DNA of 64,000 nt from JAEUHO01 sp046350655 (GTDB lineage: Bacteria; Planctomycetota; PLA2; JAEUHO01). Numbering within the stretch: the first letter of the stretch is position 1; every line of letters starts with the position of its first letter. Both the position numbers and the translations under genes were made by a program. Positions 25,240 through 34,672 of the stretch are shown piece by piece. The stretch lies in NCBI GenBank assembly GCA_046350655.1, contig JAXMAB010000006.1, forward strand, positions 372,001 to 436,000, read 5' to 3'. The notes below the pieces were generated by a model, which made no database searches, had not been told where the DNA came from, and saw only the letters and a list, made by a program, of their open reading frames with translations.

Positions 25240-26940
25240 TCACTTGAAGTTGATCGAGCCGAGGACGTCCTTCCAGTCGCCCAGCAGCGTCTTGTCGGCG
25301 TCCTTGCCGCCGAACTGCGCGCGGACCCAGACGATGTCCTTGCCCGCCTTCACGATCCAGCCCTTCTCGACGAACGGGAAGCCGTCCTTCTCGCCGCTGA
25401 ACTCGTAGCTGAGGCCCTTGCCGGTCTTGAGCGAGGCGTCCTTCGAGTTCGCCTTCTCGCCCTTCCCGCGGGTCTTCGGGTTCGCCATCTCGGTCTTCCA
25501 GTCGTTCTCGTGCTTGTCGACCATCGACTGGAGGGAGAACGGCGGCGAGCCCTGGCCGATCTTCGCGGCGTCGTCCTTGATGACGGCGACGAAGAGGTAG
25601 GCGCCCGGCTTGCGCGTCTCGGCGGCGAACAGGTAGCCCTGCGCGCCCGAGAGGCTCAGCTCGCCGAACTGCGGCGGCTTCTTGAGGCTCACCGACCCGA
25701 CGATGTCGCGCTTCTTGCCGAGGTCCTTCCAGTTCTTGCGGTCCGTCGTGGCCGTCTGGAAGGGCGCCAGGATCGGGCCGCGGATGCCGGTCGTCGTGTC
25801 GGCCCACGCGAGGCCGTTGACCAGCGCCTTCATGAAGTCCGACTCCGACGACTCGGCGCCGTCGCGCGCCGTGATCACCAGGCGGAACAGCTGCTGCTGG
25901 AGCGTCACGTAGTACAGGCGGATGAACAGGGGCCGGCCGTCCTGGCTGCTCTTGCCGGAGAGCGTGTAGTACGCGCCGCGCGCGTTGCCGACCCTGCAGT
26001 CGGCGTCGATGTTCGGGATCGGCGTCCCATCGAAGTTCTGCTTCGCGAGCTCCTCGAAGTTCTGCTCGGTCTTGACGATCCCCGCCGGCGGGATGTCCTG
26101 GGTGCTGACCTTCGGGAGGGCCAGCTCCGCGACGATGAGCGCGGTCTCGTTCAGGTTGAGCGCCGCGACGGCGAGCAGGCCGTCCTGCCCGCGGGCGAGG
26201 CCGGGGTTGCCCTGGGCCGCGAAGCCCCACTTCCAGACGCGCTCGGGGTCGCCGTCCTTGACCGGCGGGGCCTTGCGCTCGCCGCCCTCGGGCAGCGTCC
26301 ACGTGAGCCCGACGTTCGGGAACTCGCGCTTCACGGCGCTCGCCGGCGCGGCGCCGCCCTCGGCGGCCCCGCCCTCCGCGGCGGCGGGGGCCGACAGGGC
26401 GCGGTACCCGGCGAGCACCTCGTCGATCTCGCTCCCCACGTCCGCGTGGGCCGCGTTGACCGACCGCACGGCGACCTGGTGGTAGTTGTCGCCGATGATC
26501 GCGGCGCGCACGAACCACTTGATCGAGCTGCCGTTCTCCTCCTTGCCGAGCAGCGTCACCCCCTTCGCGCCGCTCACCCCGGCCCACTCGAGGTCGGTCT
26601 CCTCCTCGGACGTCTCCGAGAGCACCGACCGCTTGTTGTCCTTCATCATCGAGACGAAGGTGTCGAGCGTCGCGCCGCCCGACGGCTTCACGAAGACGTT
26701 CGCCGTGCACTCGATGCCCGTCGAGACCGTGCGCTTCGCCTTGGCGTGGTACCCGGCCTCGCGGTCGGACGCCGACGGCTCGACGAGCTCCCACGACGAG
26801 GGCAGCTCCCAGCGGAAGTCGTGCGCCTTGTCGGTGACGACCTTCTTCGCGTCCTCCGCCGACGCGACGCCGCGCACCAGGAACGGGACGAGGAGGGCAC
26901 CGAGGACGGCACCGAGGAAAGCGGCCGGGCGGATGCGCAT
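25240..26940 (-). CDS. secreted protein, unknown function, related to its downstream neighbour
   Basis: 566 aa. The start at 26940 gives signal peptide MRIRPAAFLGAVLGALLVPF ending VASAED. Three modules can be seen: an N-terminal one from DFRWELPSSWELVEPSASD, a middle one from FPNVGLTWTLPEGGERKAPP, and a C-terminal one from IVGSVSLKKPPQFGELSLS. Each begins with an aromatic-Pro strand and contains an LFRLVITARDGAES-type strand, reminiscent of the PsbP/DcrB-like fold; that link is a guess. It neighbours a similar two-module secreted gene. The sequence 25190-25239 between them contains a near-exact family-2 repeat (25210-25226). Confidence 0.7.
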   Translation of the reverse strand: MRIRPAAFLGAVLGALLVPFLVRGVASAEDAKKVVTDKAHDFRWELPSSWELVEPSASDREAGYHAKAKRTVSTGIECTANVFVKPSGGATLDTFVSMMKDNKRSVLSETSEEETDLEWAGVSGAKGVTLLGKEENGSSIKWFVRAAIIGDNYHQVAVRSVNAAHADVGSEIDEVLAGYRALSAPAAAEGGAAEGGAAPASAVKREFPNVGLTWTLPEGGERKAPPVKDGDPERVWKWGFAAQGNPGLARGQDGLLAVAALNLNETALIVAELALPKVSTQDIPPAGIVKTEQNFEELAKQNFDGTPIPNIDADCRVGNARGAYYTLSGKSSQDGRPLFIRLYYVTLQQQLFRLVITARDGAESSESDFMKALVNGLAWADTTTGIRGPILAPFQTATTDRKNWKDLGKKRDIVGSVSLKKPPQFGELSLSGAQGYLFAAETRKPGAYLFVAVIKDDAAKIGQGSPPFSLQSMVDKHENDWKTEMANPKTRGKGEKANSKDASLKTGKGLSYEFSGEKDGFPFVEKGWIVKAGKDIVWVRAQFGGKDADKTLLGDWKDVLGSINFK

Positions 26941-27319
26941 GGCGAGGGAAGTTCCGGGGAGACGCCGGGTCGCGACGGACCCGGCGCAGCCCCCGATTCT
27001 ACCTCGCGACGGTGCCCCCCGGACAGGGGGCGGGCCCGCGTCGCCGGCCGCCGCCGCGCGAGGGTCGGAGCGCTCCGGTCCCCTCTCCGGGGAGGGGGAT
27101 GTCTCGCCCGTCCGCCGCCGCCGGCGGCCCGTTCCCGCGGGCCCTCGTCGGGGGGCGGAGCGACCCACGGGACCGCGAGGCCCGCTCGCTCGCGAGGACG
27201 CGAGGCCCGCGCGCACGCGAGGCCCAGCCGGCGACCGGGCCTCGCGGTCCCGGGACACGACCGCGGCCGCGGGTCCCGAGGGGACGCTCGCGGCCGCGGA
27301 AGGGGGAACGGGTCGGCGG
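26941..27319. repeat. spacer with a paired family-2 inverted repeat
   Basis: 379 bases downstream of gyrA and upstream of a secreted-protein gene (both minus strand). Exact 17-mer at 27168-27184 and its exact reverse complement at 27236-27252, with two shorter GCGAGGCCC copies between them. A promoter for the 26940 gene is expected here but not evident. Confidence 0.85.
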
Positions 27320-29812
27320 CTACTTGCCGTCGGGCGCGAGCGGCAGCACCTGCTGACCGTCGCCGTTCGTGTCGTCCTCGTGGACGACGCGCGCGACCGA
27401 GACGATCTTGTCGCCTTCCTCGAGGTTCATCAGCCGCACGCCGCCCGTCGAGCGGCCGATCACGCGGATGCCGGAGACCGGCTGGCGGATCGTCTGGCCC
27501 TTCTGGGTGATGCAGATGATGTCGTCCTCGTCGGTGACCGGCTTCACGGCGATGACGTCGCCGTTGCGCTCGATCAGGTCGGGCGAGAGGTTCTTGAGGC
27601 CCTGGCCGCCGCGGCCTTGGGGCTCGCCGCCGCGCAGGTACTCGTCGAACGACGTGCGCTTGCCGTACCCGTTCTCGCAGACCGTGAGCAGCGACGCCGT
27701 GTCGTCCACGACCGCCATGTCGACGACGCGGTCGTCCTTCTCGACGCGGATGCCGATGACGCCGTAGGCCTGGCGGCCCATGGGGCGCACGGCCTCGTTC
27801 ACGACGAAGCGGATCGCCATGCCCTTGGCCGTGGCGAGCACGACCTGCTGGCCCTCGCGCATGAGCGCGACGCCGACCACGGCGTCGCCCTCCTCGAGGC
27901 CGAGCGCGATGATGCCGCCGCGGCGGATGTGCTGGAACTCGCCGAGCGACGTGCGCTTGACGTAGCCCTTCCGCGTCGCGAAGAGGATGAACTGCTCCTC
28001 GTTCTCGAGGTCGCGGATGGGGAGGAGGGCCTGCACGCGCTCGCCCGCGCCCATCTCGAGGAAGTTGACGATGGCCCGGCCCTTCGCGTACCGGCCCATC
28101 TCGGGCAGGTTGAGGACCTGGTCCTTGTAGACGCGGCCGCGGTCGGTGAAGCAGAGCAGCCAGTCGTGCGTGTTGGCGATGAGGAGGTGCTCCATGAAGT
28201 CGCCCTCCTTCGCCTCGCCGCCGATGATGCCCTTGCCGCCGCGCTGCTGCTTGCGGTAGGTCTCGAGCGCGGTGCGCTTGATGTAGCCCTCGTGCGAGAG
28301 CGTGACGGCCACGTTCTCGGACTGCACGAGGTCCATCAGGTTGAGCTCGCCCGCCTCCTCGGCGATCTCGGTGCGGCGCTTGTCGGCGTGCCGCTCCTTG
28401 AGCTCGGCGAGGTCCTCCTCGATGAGCTGGAGCACGAGCTTCTCGTCGGCCAGGATCGCGCGGTACTCGGCGATCTTCGCGAGCAGCTCCTTGTGCTCGG
28501 TCTCGAGCTCCTTGCGCTCGAGGCCGGTCAGCTTCGAGAGCGTCATCCGCAGGATGGCGTCGGCCTGCAGCACGGAGAAGTCGAGCTGGTCGACGAGCCC
28601 CTGCTTCGCCGTCGGGGTGTCCTTGCTCTTGCGGATGAGCGCGATCACCTTGTCGATGATGTCGATGGCCTTGAGGAGGCCCGCGACGATGTGCTCGCGC
28701 TCCTCGGCCTTGCGCAGCAGGTACCGGGTCCGCCGGGTGATGACCTCCTTGCGGTGCCGGATGTACTGCTCGAGGATCGACTTCAGCGGCAGCAGCTCGG
28801 GCTTGCCGTCGACGAGCGCGATCATGATCACGCTGAACGAGTCGCGCAGCTGCGTGTACTTGTAGAGCTGGTTGAGGACGATCTCGGGGTCCTCGCCGCG
28901 CTTCACGACGACGCACAGGCGGATGTCGTCCGCCGACTCGTCGACGATGTCGGCGATGCCGGAGATCTTGTCCTCCTTGACGAGGTCGCTGATCTTCTCG
29001 ATCAGCGTGCGCTTGTTGACCTGGTAGGGCAGCTCGTCGATCACGACCTGCTGCTTGCCCTGCCGGCCGCTCTCGACGTGGCACTTCGCGCGCACGTCGA
29101 GCTTGCCGCGACCCGTCTCGTACGCGGCCTTGATCGCCCCGCGGCCGCAGATGCGCCCGCCCGTCGGGAAGTCCGGGCCCGGGAGCTTCTTCATGAGCTC
29201 CGCGGTCGTGCAGTCCGGCTTGCGCAGGACCAGCGTGATCGCGTCGCACACCTCGCCGAGGTTGTGGGGGGGGATCGACGACGCCATGGCGACCGCGATG
29301 CCCGACGCGCCGTTGACGATCAGGTTCGGGAACAGGCCCGGCAGGACGGTCGGCTCGGTGCGCGTCTCGTCGTAGTTGGCCTTGAGGTCGACGGTCTCCT
29401 TCTCGAGGTCGGCGAGCAGGTCCGTCGCCGCGCCCGTCATCCGCGCCTCGGTGTACCGCATGGCGGCCGGCGGGTCGCCGTCGACGTTGCCGAAGTTGCC
29501 CTGGCCCTCGACCAGCGGCGTCCGCATGTTGAACGACTGCGCCATGCGCACGAGCGTCGGGTAGATGACGCTCTCGCCGTGCGGGTGGTAGTTGCCCGAG
29601 GTGTCGCCGGCGATCTTCGCGCACTTGCGCGTCTTCGCGCGGGGCCCCAGGTTCAGGTCGTTCATCGCGACGAGGATGCGGCGCTGGCTCGGCTTGAGGC
29701 CGTCGCGGACGTCGGGCAGCGCCCGGTCCACGATCACGCTCATCGCGTACCGCAGGTAGGACGACTTCAGTTCGTCCTCGATCTTGATCTCGTGGATCCG
29801 CTCACCGAGCAT
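27320..29812 (-). CDS. gyrA: DNA gyrase subunit A
   Basis: 830 aa. Breakage-reunion subunit of the type II topoisomerase that introduces negative supercoils. Winged-helix/tower region with catalytic tyrosine Y120 in AAMRYTEARM; C-terminal beta-pinwheel with the GyrA box QQRGGKG needed for DNA wrapping, and repeated blade motifs (GYIKRT, GYVKRT, GYGKRT). An ATG at 29812 with GGGAGAG upstream gives the family start MLGERIHEIKIEDELKSSYL. In the quinolone region, HPHGESVIYPTLVRM places Glu-Ser-Val at E. coli positions 82-84 and proline (P85) at the position of Asp87. gyrB is not in this window. Confidence 0.96.
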   Translation of the reverse strand: MLGERIHEIKIEDELKSSYLRYAMSVIVDRALPDVRDGLKPSQRRILVAMNDLNLGPRAKTRKCAKIAGDTSGNYHPHGESVIYPTLVRMAQSFNMRTPLVEGQGNFGNVDGDPPAAMRYTEARMTGAATDLLADLEKETVDLKANYDETRTEPTVLPGLFPNLIVNGASGIAVAMASSIPPHNLGEVCDAITLVLRKPDCTTAELMKKLPGPDFPTGGRICGRGAIKAAYETGRGKLDVRAKCHVESGRQGKQQVVIDELPYQVNKRTLIEKISDLVKEDKISGIADIVDESADDIRLCVVVKRGEDPEIVLNQLYKYTQLRDSFSVIMIALVDGKPELLPLKSILEQYIRHRKEVITRRTRYLLRKAEEREHIVAGLLKAIDIIDKVIALIRKSKDTPTAKQGLVDQLDFSVLQADAILRMTLSKLTGLERKELETEHKELLAKIAEYRAILADEKLVLQLIEEDLAELKERHADKRRTEIAEEAGELNLMDLVQSENVAVTLSHEGYIKRTALETYRKQQRGGKGIIGGEAKEGDFMEHLLIANTHDWLLCFTDRGRVYKDQVLNLPEMGRYAKGRAIVNFLEMGAGERVQALLPIRDLENEEQFILFATRKGYVKRTSLGEFQHIRRGGIIALGLEEGDAVVGVALMREGQQVVLATAKGMAIRFVVNEAVRPMGRQAYGVIGIRVEKDDRVVDMAVVDDTASLLTVCENGYGKRTSFDEYLRGGEPQGRGGQGLKNLSPDLIERNGDVIAVKPVTDEDDIICITQKGQTIRQPVSGIRVIGRSTGGVRLMNLEEGDKIVSVARVVHEDDTNGDGQQVLPLAPDGK

Positions 29813-30118
29813 GGAACGTCTCTCCCGGAACTGCGCGGTCTGGAAGGCTCTTCGATCTGGGCGAACTCGAACCGGCTGCCGCCGGGCCGTCGTCCGCCGA
29901 CCGGGTCGGATGCCCGTTCGGTCGACCGGATCGGCGGCCCGAATCCGTGGGGGACGCGCGGGGCGCTCCCGGCGCGTAACCCTCGGCGGAGCATGGACTT
30001 AGATCATCCATGCCCGAAGCCGCGTAGTGTACCGCAGCCCCCCCCCATTCCCCATCGGATTCTGGCCCTCGGCCGGGGGGGACGGCGACCGCATAATCCC
30101 GCGTCGAAGCGAGGTCCC
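29813..30118. other. intergenic region between divergent gyrA and lipoprotein genes
   Basis: 306 bases that should hold the gyrA promoter and that of the 30119 gene. It has a slightly AT-richer patch at 29995-30035, including GTAGTGTACC, but no promoter I would defend. No repeat copy of either family and no small gene seen. Confidence 0.5.
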
Positions 30119-31309
30119 ATGCCCCCGACCGCCCCCCTCGTCGCGCCGGCCACCGGGCCTTGCGTCCCCCCTCGTCGACCGCGGCCCGGGTCCCTCGGTC
30201 GTCGCCTGGCCGCCGGGGGGCTCGCGCTCGCGCTGACCGCGGTCGCCGGGTGCGGGCGGGAGGCCGCCGTCGGCGGGGCGGGGCGCCGTGTCGATCTCCC
30301 CCCGGGGGCGCGGCTGACGCAGGTCGTCGTCTCGGGGACGCCGTACGAGATGGGGGTCCATCAGGGGCGGCTGCTGCGGGACGCGGTGCGGGCCCGGGTC
30401 GCGCGGCCGCTGCCGGCGGAGGTGGCGGACGTGGTGGCGGGGTACGCGAGGCCCGTGCGCGACCTGCTGCCGGTGGGGGCCTGGGACGAGCTGCGGGGCA
30501 TCGCGGAGGGGGCGGGGGTGTCGGTCGACGACCTGTTCGACCGGGAGCGGGTGCGGGAGATCGAGCGGTGGCACGTGCCGGCGACGGAGGCGGGGCTCGC
30601 CTCGTTCGCGTCGGCGCCCGGCGCGGCGCCGTGCCTGGCCGTGGCGTTCCCGGGGGTGGTGCGCGCGGTGGGCGCGGGTTTCGGCGCCGTCGGGGCGGCG
30701 GGGGAGCCGGGCACGCTCGACGCGCTCGTCGTCGTCGAGCGGCACCCGACGGGCGGGACGGCGACGCTCATGGTCGGCGCGCCGGGGTCGGTGGGCGGGA
30801 TCGCCGGGGTGTCGGCGCGCGGGGTCGTCGCGGCGTTCGGGGAGGACCCGTCGCGGACGCCGGAGCAGCGGTCGTTGCGCGGGGCGCCGTTCCCGGTCGC
30901 GCTGCGGTTCGCGCTCGAGCGGGGGGCGGACGCCGACGCGGTGGTCGCGGCGCTGCCGAAGACGCTCGGGCACCGCGTCGTGGTCGCGGACGCGGCGAAC
31001 CGGCGGATCGACGTGCTGCTGGCGCTCGCGGGTGAGGATCCGGTGGCGTCGCCGGCGCAGGCGTGGGTGCTGCGGCCGGCGGGGGGGCCCGACCCGAAGG
31101 CGGATCCCGCGACGGCGGCGAACGTCGAGGCGCAGGACCGCAAGCTCGGGTCGTACAGCGCGCGGCCCGGCTGCGCGGACGCGGCCGACCTCGCGGAGGC
31201 GGGGATGCCGGCCTCCGCCGTGTCGGGGGCCGTCGTGGTGCTGTCGCCGACGGGGTTCTCGGTCCTCCTGGACTCCGAGGAACTCGGGACGCACACCTTC
31301 GCGGACTAG
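30119..31309 (+). CDS. lipoprotein, C45/acyl-CoA:6-APA acyltransferase-like
   Basis: 396 aa from ATG 30119. Lipoprotein leader (RRLAAGGLALALTAVAGCG, lipobox VAGC at about residue 43), preceded by a 25-residue basic N-terminus partly encoded by a family-2-like sequence (30147-30165). The mature protein opens VVSGTPYEMGVHQGRLLRDA, the signature start of C45-type N-terminal-nucleophile amidases, then AWDELRGIAEGAGVSVDDLF, GSVGGIAGVSARGVVAAFGE and VVADAANRRIDVLLA, in family order. The usual nucleophile cysteine would be near APCLAVAF, which is plausible but not certain. The open frame extends far upstream antisense to gyrA; that part is not real. Amidase or acyltransferase function inferred. Confidence 0.62.
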   Translation: MPPTAPLVAPATGPCVPPRRPRPGSLGRRLAAGGLALALTAVAGCGREAAVGGAGRRVDLPPGARLTQVVVSGTPYEMGVHQGRLLRDAVRARVARPLPAEVADVVAGYARPVRDLLPVGAWDELRGIAEGAGVSVDDLFDRERVREIERWHVPATEAGLASFASAPGAAPCLAVAFPGVVRAVGAGFGAVGAAGEPGTLDALVVVERHPTGGTATLMVGAPGSVGGIAGVSARGVVAAFGEDPSRTPEQRSLRGAPFPVALRFALERGADADAVVAALPKTLGHRVVVADAANRRIDVLLALAGEDPVASPAQAWVLRPAGGPDPKADPATAANVEAQDRKLGSYSARPGCADAADLAEAGMPASAVSGAVVVLSPTGFSVLLDSEELGTHTFAD

Positions 31310-31324
31310 GCTCTGTCTGAAATC

Positions 31325-31416
31325 GGAACAAAGGGCTACGACCCCGTTGTTCCAACTTCCTCCCGGTCGTGGGGCGACAGCGAAACGAAGGGCTACGACC
31401 CCGTTGTTTCGGTGTC
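31325..31416. repeat. two family-1 hairpin repeats between convergent genes
   Basis: 31325-31353 is the short form (GGAACAAAGGG, loop CTACGA, then CCCCGTTGTTCC), followed by AACTTCC exactly as at 8620. 31376-31416 is the long form with arms GACAGCGAAAC and GTTTCGGTGTC. Fifteen bases past one stop and 35 past the other. Confidence 0.92.
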
Positions 31417-31451
31417 GGGCGCGGGGGACGCGAGGCCCGGTGCGCGGCGGG

Positions 31452-33461
31452 TCAGCGCGGAGGCGCGACGAGGGCCAGCTCGGCCTTGGCGTCGGCGGCG
31501 AGGTCGTCCCAGTTCGGGCCGTCGCCGGCGACGCGCGCCTGCAGCTCGAGGTCGCGGCGCGCCTGCGCGGCGATCCCCGGGTCCGGATCGCGCAACCGGA
31601 TCGCGGACGTGAGGAACCGGAGACGGGCGCTCCGCAGCGCGCGGTCGCCGCCCCCGTCCTCGAGGTCCGCGGCCTCGGCGCGCAGGCGGCGGGCGTCGGC
31701 GAGCCCTCGGGCGGTGTCGGGGTCGCGCAGCGCGATGCGGCCCAGGTCGATGCGGGCGTGGAAGCCGATCAGTTCGCGGACGCCGTCGAGCGTGCCGCGG
31801 GAGAGCGCGAGGGCCTCCTCGAAGCCGGCCTTCGCGGCGAGGGGGCCCGCGCCGTGGCGCGCCTCGAGGTCGGCCGCGTTGTAGCGGGCGAGGGCGGCGA
31901 GCGCGCGGAGGCGGACGTCGTCGGGGCGACGGGCCAGGTGGCCGGCGGACGCGAGGAAGGCGTCGCGCGAGCGCGCGTACGCCGCGCGGGCCCCCGCGGG
32001 GTCGCCGGCGACGGCGAGGTGGTGGGCGTCCTCGGCGGCGGTCTCGCCCTCGCCGAACGCGAGGGCCGACTGGCCGCGGACGAGGCCGCCGGGCGCGCGG
32101 GCCGCCGTCGAGCCGAGGGCGAGGAGCGCGAAGCCGACGAGGATCCACTTCACCCGGCGGGTGTCGGTCGCGAAGGCCTCCCGGGTGGGGCGGTCGAGCG
32201 CGAACTTCGCGAGGTAGGCCGTGCGGTCGTCGATGGAGCCGTGGCGGTGGCTGAACTTGGCGCCGCCTTCGCCGGCGACGCGCTGCAGCGCGCCGATCAT
32301 CGCGGCGGTGCCGGCCGGGACCGGGGCGGGCGCGGGCGGGACGGCGAGGTCGGGGGCGTCGGGGACCAGCGCCGCGGCGTGCAGCGCGCCGAACACGTCG
32401 GCCTGGCGCTCGAAGCGGCGGGAGAGCCAGCCGAGCATCCCGAACCAGAAGAACGCGAGCGACAGGAACGAGAGGAAGAGGCCGCCCGCGGGGCCGAGGG
32501 TGGGGCCGAGGATCTCCTCGGCGGAGCGGAAGAAGAGGATCGACGAGAGGCCGACCAGCAGGAACCACGGGAGGTGGCGCAGGCGCGCGTGGCCGGCCTC
32601 GTGGCTGACGACGGCGAGGACCTCGGGGAGCGGGAGCCGGGCGAGGAGCGCGTCGGAGACGATGACGTAGCGCGTGCCGCCGGTGAGGCCGACGACCATC
32701 GCGTTGAGGACGCGGCCGCGGGTCTCCCAGAGGAGGAGGTCCTTCGTGCGGACGTGGAGCGCGGCCATCTGCTGCTCGATCGCGGCGCGCAGCGGGCCGG
32801 CCGGCAGCGGACTCGTCTTGAGCATCCGCCGCATGATCGAGGGGGCGAAGTAGCCGATGGCGGCCGAGAGCAGGAAGACGACGAGGACCTCGACGTCCGG
32901 GAAGGCCTGGTGGACGAGGTGGGCGCGGCGGATGGGCTCGACGCGCAGCTCGGCCAGCACGTAGAAGGCCTCGCCGAGCGCCGTGAGGACGAACAGCGGG
33001 ACGAGGACGAGCGCGTTGCGCGCGAGGCCGCGGCGGACCGCGCCGGGGGCGTCGGGGTCGGCCTGGAAGTGCGTCTCGACGCGACGGAGGGCCGACCAGC
33101 CGCTGCCGACCATGATCGCGAGCGGGAGGAAGAGCGCGAGGTGCGGGACGAGGAACCAGACGCGGGGGACCTCGGTGCCGACGAACGTGCCCCAGTCGAA
33201 GAGGTTGAGGACGACGATCCAGCCGAACAGGGGCCAGAGGGTCGCGCTGCGGCCCGCGCGGACGAGGGCCTCCGCGTCGCGCTCCTCGACGGCGCGGATC
33301 GCGCGGTCGGCGGCCATGCGGGTGAGGGCGACGACGACGAGGGTGACGGCGCCGGTCCCGGCGAGGGCGCGGACGGGGTCCACGGACGCGGAGGCCGAGG
33401 GGTCGGCGAGCGCGAAGAGCCCCAGGATCAGGGCGACGAGGAGGGAGAGATCCGGGACCAT
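31452..33461 (-). CDS. M48-family membrane metalloprotease
   Basis: 669 aa. Zinc endopeptidase of the Ste24/HtpX clan: HEAGH at 287-291 with catalytic E288, and the third ligand E351 in RRFERQAD. Several membrane segments precede it (residues 5-18, 34-48, 76-90, 102-118, 150-168, 190-205) and two follow (about 298-312 and 325-343), placing the active site at the membrane. A proline-rich insert comes after the protease; then one more membrane segment near 425 and a C-terminal helical, TPR-like region (AAEDAHHLAVAGDPAGARAAYARS). That tail is unusual for M48 proteins and may recruit partners. Role in membrane protein quality control is inferred. Confidence 0.85.
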   Translation of the reverse strand: MVPDLSLLVALILGLFALADPSASASVDPVRALAGTGAVTLVVVALTRMAADRAIRAVEERDAEALVRAGRSATLWPLFGWIVVLNLFDWGTFVGTEVPRVWFLVPHLALFLPLAIMVGSGWSALRRVETHFQADPDAPGAVRRGLARNALVLVPLFVLTALGEAFYVLAELRVEPIRRAHLVHQAFPDVEVLVVFLLSAAIGYFAPSIMRRMLKTSPLPAGPLRAAIEQQMAALHVRTKDLLLWETRGRVLNAMVVGLTGGTRYVIVSDALLARLPLPEVLAVVSHEAGHARLRHLPWFLLVGLSSILFFRSAEEILGPTLGPAGGLFLSFLSLAFFWFGMLGWLSRRFERQADVFGALHAAALVPDAPDLAVPPAPAPVPAGTAAMIGALQRVAGEGGAKFSHRHGSIDDRTAYLAKFALDRPTREAFATDTRRVKWILVGFALLALGSTAARAPGGLVRGQSALAFGEGETAAEDAHHLAVAGDPAGARAAYARSRDAFLASAGHLARRPDDVRLRALAALARYNAADLEARHGAGPLAAKAGFEEALALSRGTLDGVRELIGFHARIDLGRIALRDPDTARGLADARRLRAEAADLEDGGGDRALRSARLRFLTSAIRLRDPDPGIAAQARRDLELQARVAGDGPNWDDLAADAKAELALVAPPR

Positions 33462-33552
33462 GGACGGAGGATGCTACGGGGTGGGGCCGGGCGGGATCGG
33501 ATTCCGGGGGCGATCGGGCTAGAATCCGGGGCTCCCTCGGAGGCTGTCGTCG

Positions 33553-34665
33553 ATGCCGCGTTCCCTCGGGTGCTCGAGCCGCGTTGCGGCCCTCCGTGCC
33601 GCTGCCTTCCTCGCCGCGTGCGCCGTCGGGCGCGTCGCGGGGGCGGCGGACGCGCCCCCGGCGCCCGCGCCGGCGCCGGCCGCGGCGCCCGGGGCCGTCT
33701 ACAAGAACCCGAAGCTGGGCCTCACCGTCGAAGGGCCGTCCGGGTGGAAGCTCGCCGAGGTGTCGGCCGGTCTCCCGCAGTGGACGACGCTCGCGACATT
33801 CTCGGACGCCGCGTCGGGGTCGTCGGTGGTGCTGTCGGTGCGGCGGGCGGCCGCGGTGACGCTGCCGCGGCTGCGCGCCGAGGTGACGAAGACCTTCGCC
33901 GACGACAAGTCCTACAACGTCGCCGCGGTGACGGACCTCGCCGTGTCGGGCCGGCGTCCGTTGCCGGGCGTGCTCGTGGACGCGACGCAGCCGCGCGCGG
34001 TCGAGACGCCGGCGCCCGCCGCGGGCGCGGCGCCGGCGCCCGCGGGCCCGCCGCCCATGATCACGTGGCGCGTGCAGGCCGCGTTCCTGCTCGCCGGCGA
34101 CTGGGAGTTCCAGGTGATGGCCCAGGCGAAGGCGACCGGGTTCGCGCGCATCGCGCCCGCCATCGACAAGATGATGAACAGCGTGACGGTGAAGGTCGCC
34201 GGCTCCGCGTTCTCGCAGAAGGGCGACGGCACCTTCCGCGACGACGTCGCGGGCTTCTCGGTGAAGTACCCGCAGGGCTACGGCGTGCGCGTGCCCGACC
34301 GCACGCAGCACCTCGCCGAGTTCGCGCCGGCGGGCGACGGGCCCGTGCTCGGCGTCTATCGCTACGAGACCGACGCCGACCTCGACCACGAGGCGTCGAT
34401 CCTCGTCGAGTACTACAAGGGGCCCGAGGTGGGCGGCGAGGCCGAGTCCGGCCGCACGCAGGTCGCGGGCCGCGAGGCGGCCTTCGTGCGCGGCAAGGGC
34501 GTCGTCGGCGGCCGCGAGCAGGTCTTCTTCGTGGCGGTGGTGAAGCGCGGCAACGACACGTTCCGCCTGCGCTGCGCCGCCGACGCGACGCAGGAGGCCG
34601 CGGCGCGGGCCACGTTCGACGCGTTCGCGCAGTCGTTCGTCATGACGAACCCCGCGGGCAACTGA
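33553..34665 (+). CDS. secreted protein with two similar modules, unknown function
   Basis: 370 aa. Signal peptide (AALRAAAFLAACAVGRVAGAADA) then a Pro/Ala-rich linker. Module 1 begins YKNPKLGLTVEGPSGWKLAE, module 2 begins FRDDVAGFSVKYPQGYGVRV. Both have an aromatic strand, an aspartate-rich middle and a final helix (ARATFDAFAQSFVM). The layout matches the secreted proteins at 23729 and 25240, suggesting one dispersed family, possibly PsbP/DcrB-like. It starts 91 bases from the divergent M48 protease gene. Eight bases later a small gene follows on the same strand. Confidence 0.7.
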   Translation: MPRSLGCSSRVAALRAAAFLAACAVGRVAGAADAPPAPAPAPAAAPGAVYKNPKLGLTVEGPSGWKLAEVSAGLPQWTTLATFSDAASGSSVVLSVRRAAAVTLPRLRAEVTKTFADDKSYNVAAVTDLAVSGRRPLPGVLVDATQPRAVETPAPAAGAAPAPAGPPPMITWRVQAAFLLAGDWEFQVMAQAKATGFARIAPAIDKMMNSVTVKVAGSAFSQKGDGTFRDDVAGFSVKYPQGYGVRVPDRTQHLAEFAPAGDGPVLGVYRYETDADLDHEASILVEYYKGPEVGGEAESGRTQVAGREAAFVRGKGVVGGREQVFFVAVVKRGNDTFRLRCAADATQEAAARATFDAFAQSFVMTNPAGN

Positions 34666-34672
34666 CCGGGCC

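Noticed and set aside
26486..31309. A 1607-residue open frame antisense to gyrA
   Set aside because: Lack of stops on the opposite strand is common in GC-rich genes; only the part from 30119 has lipoprotein and amidase-like sequence.
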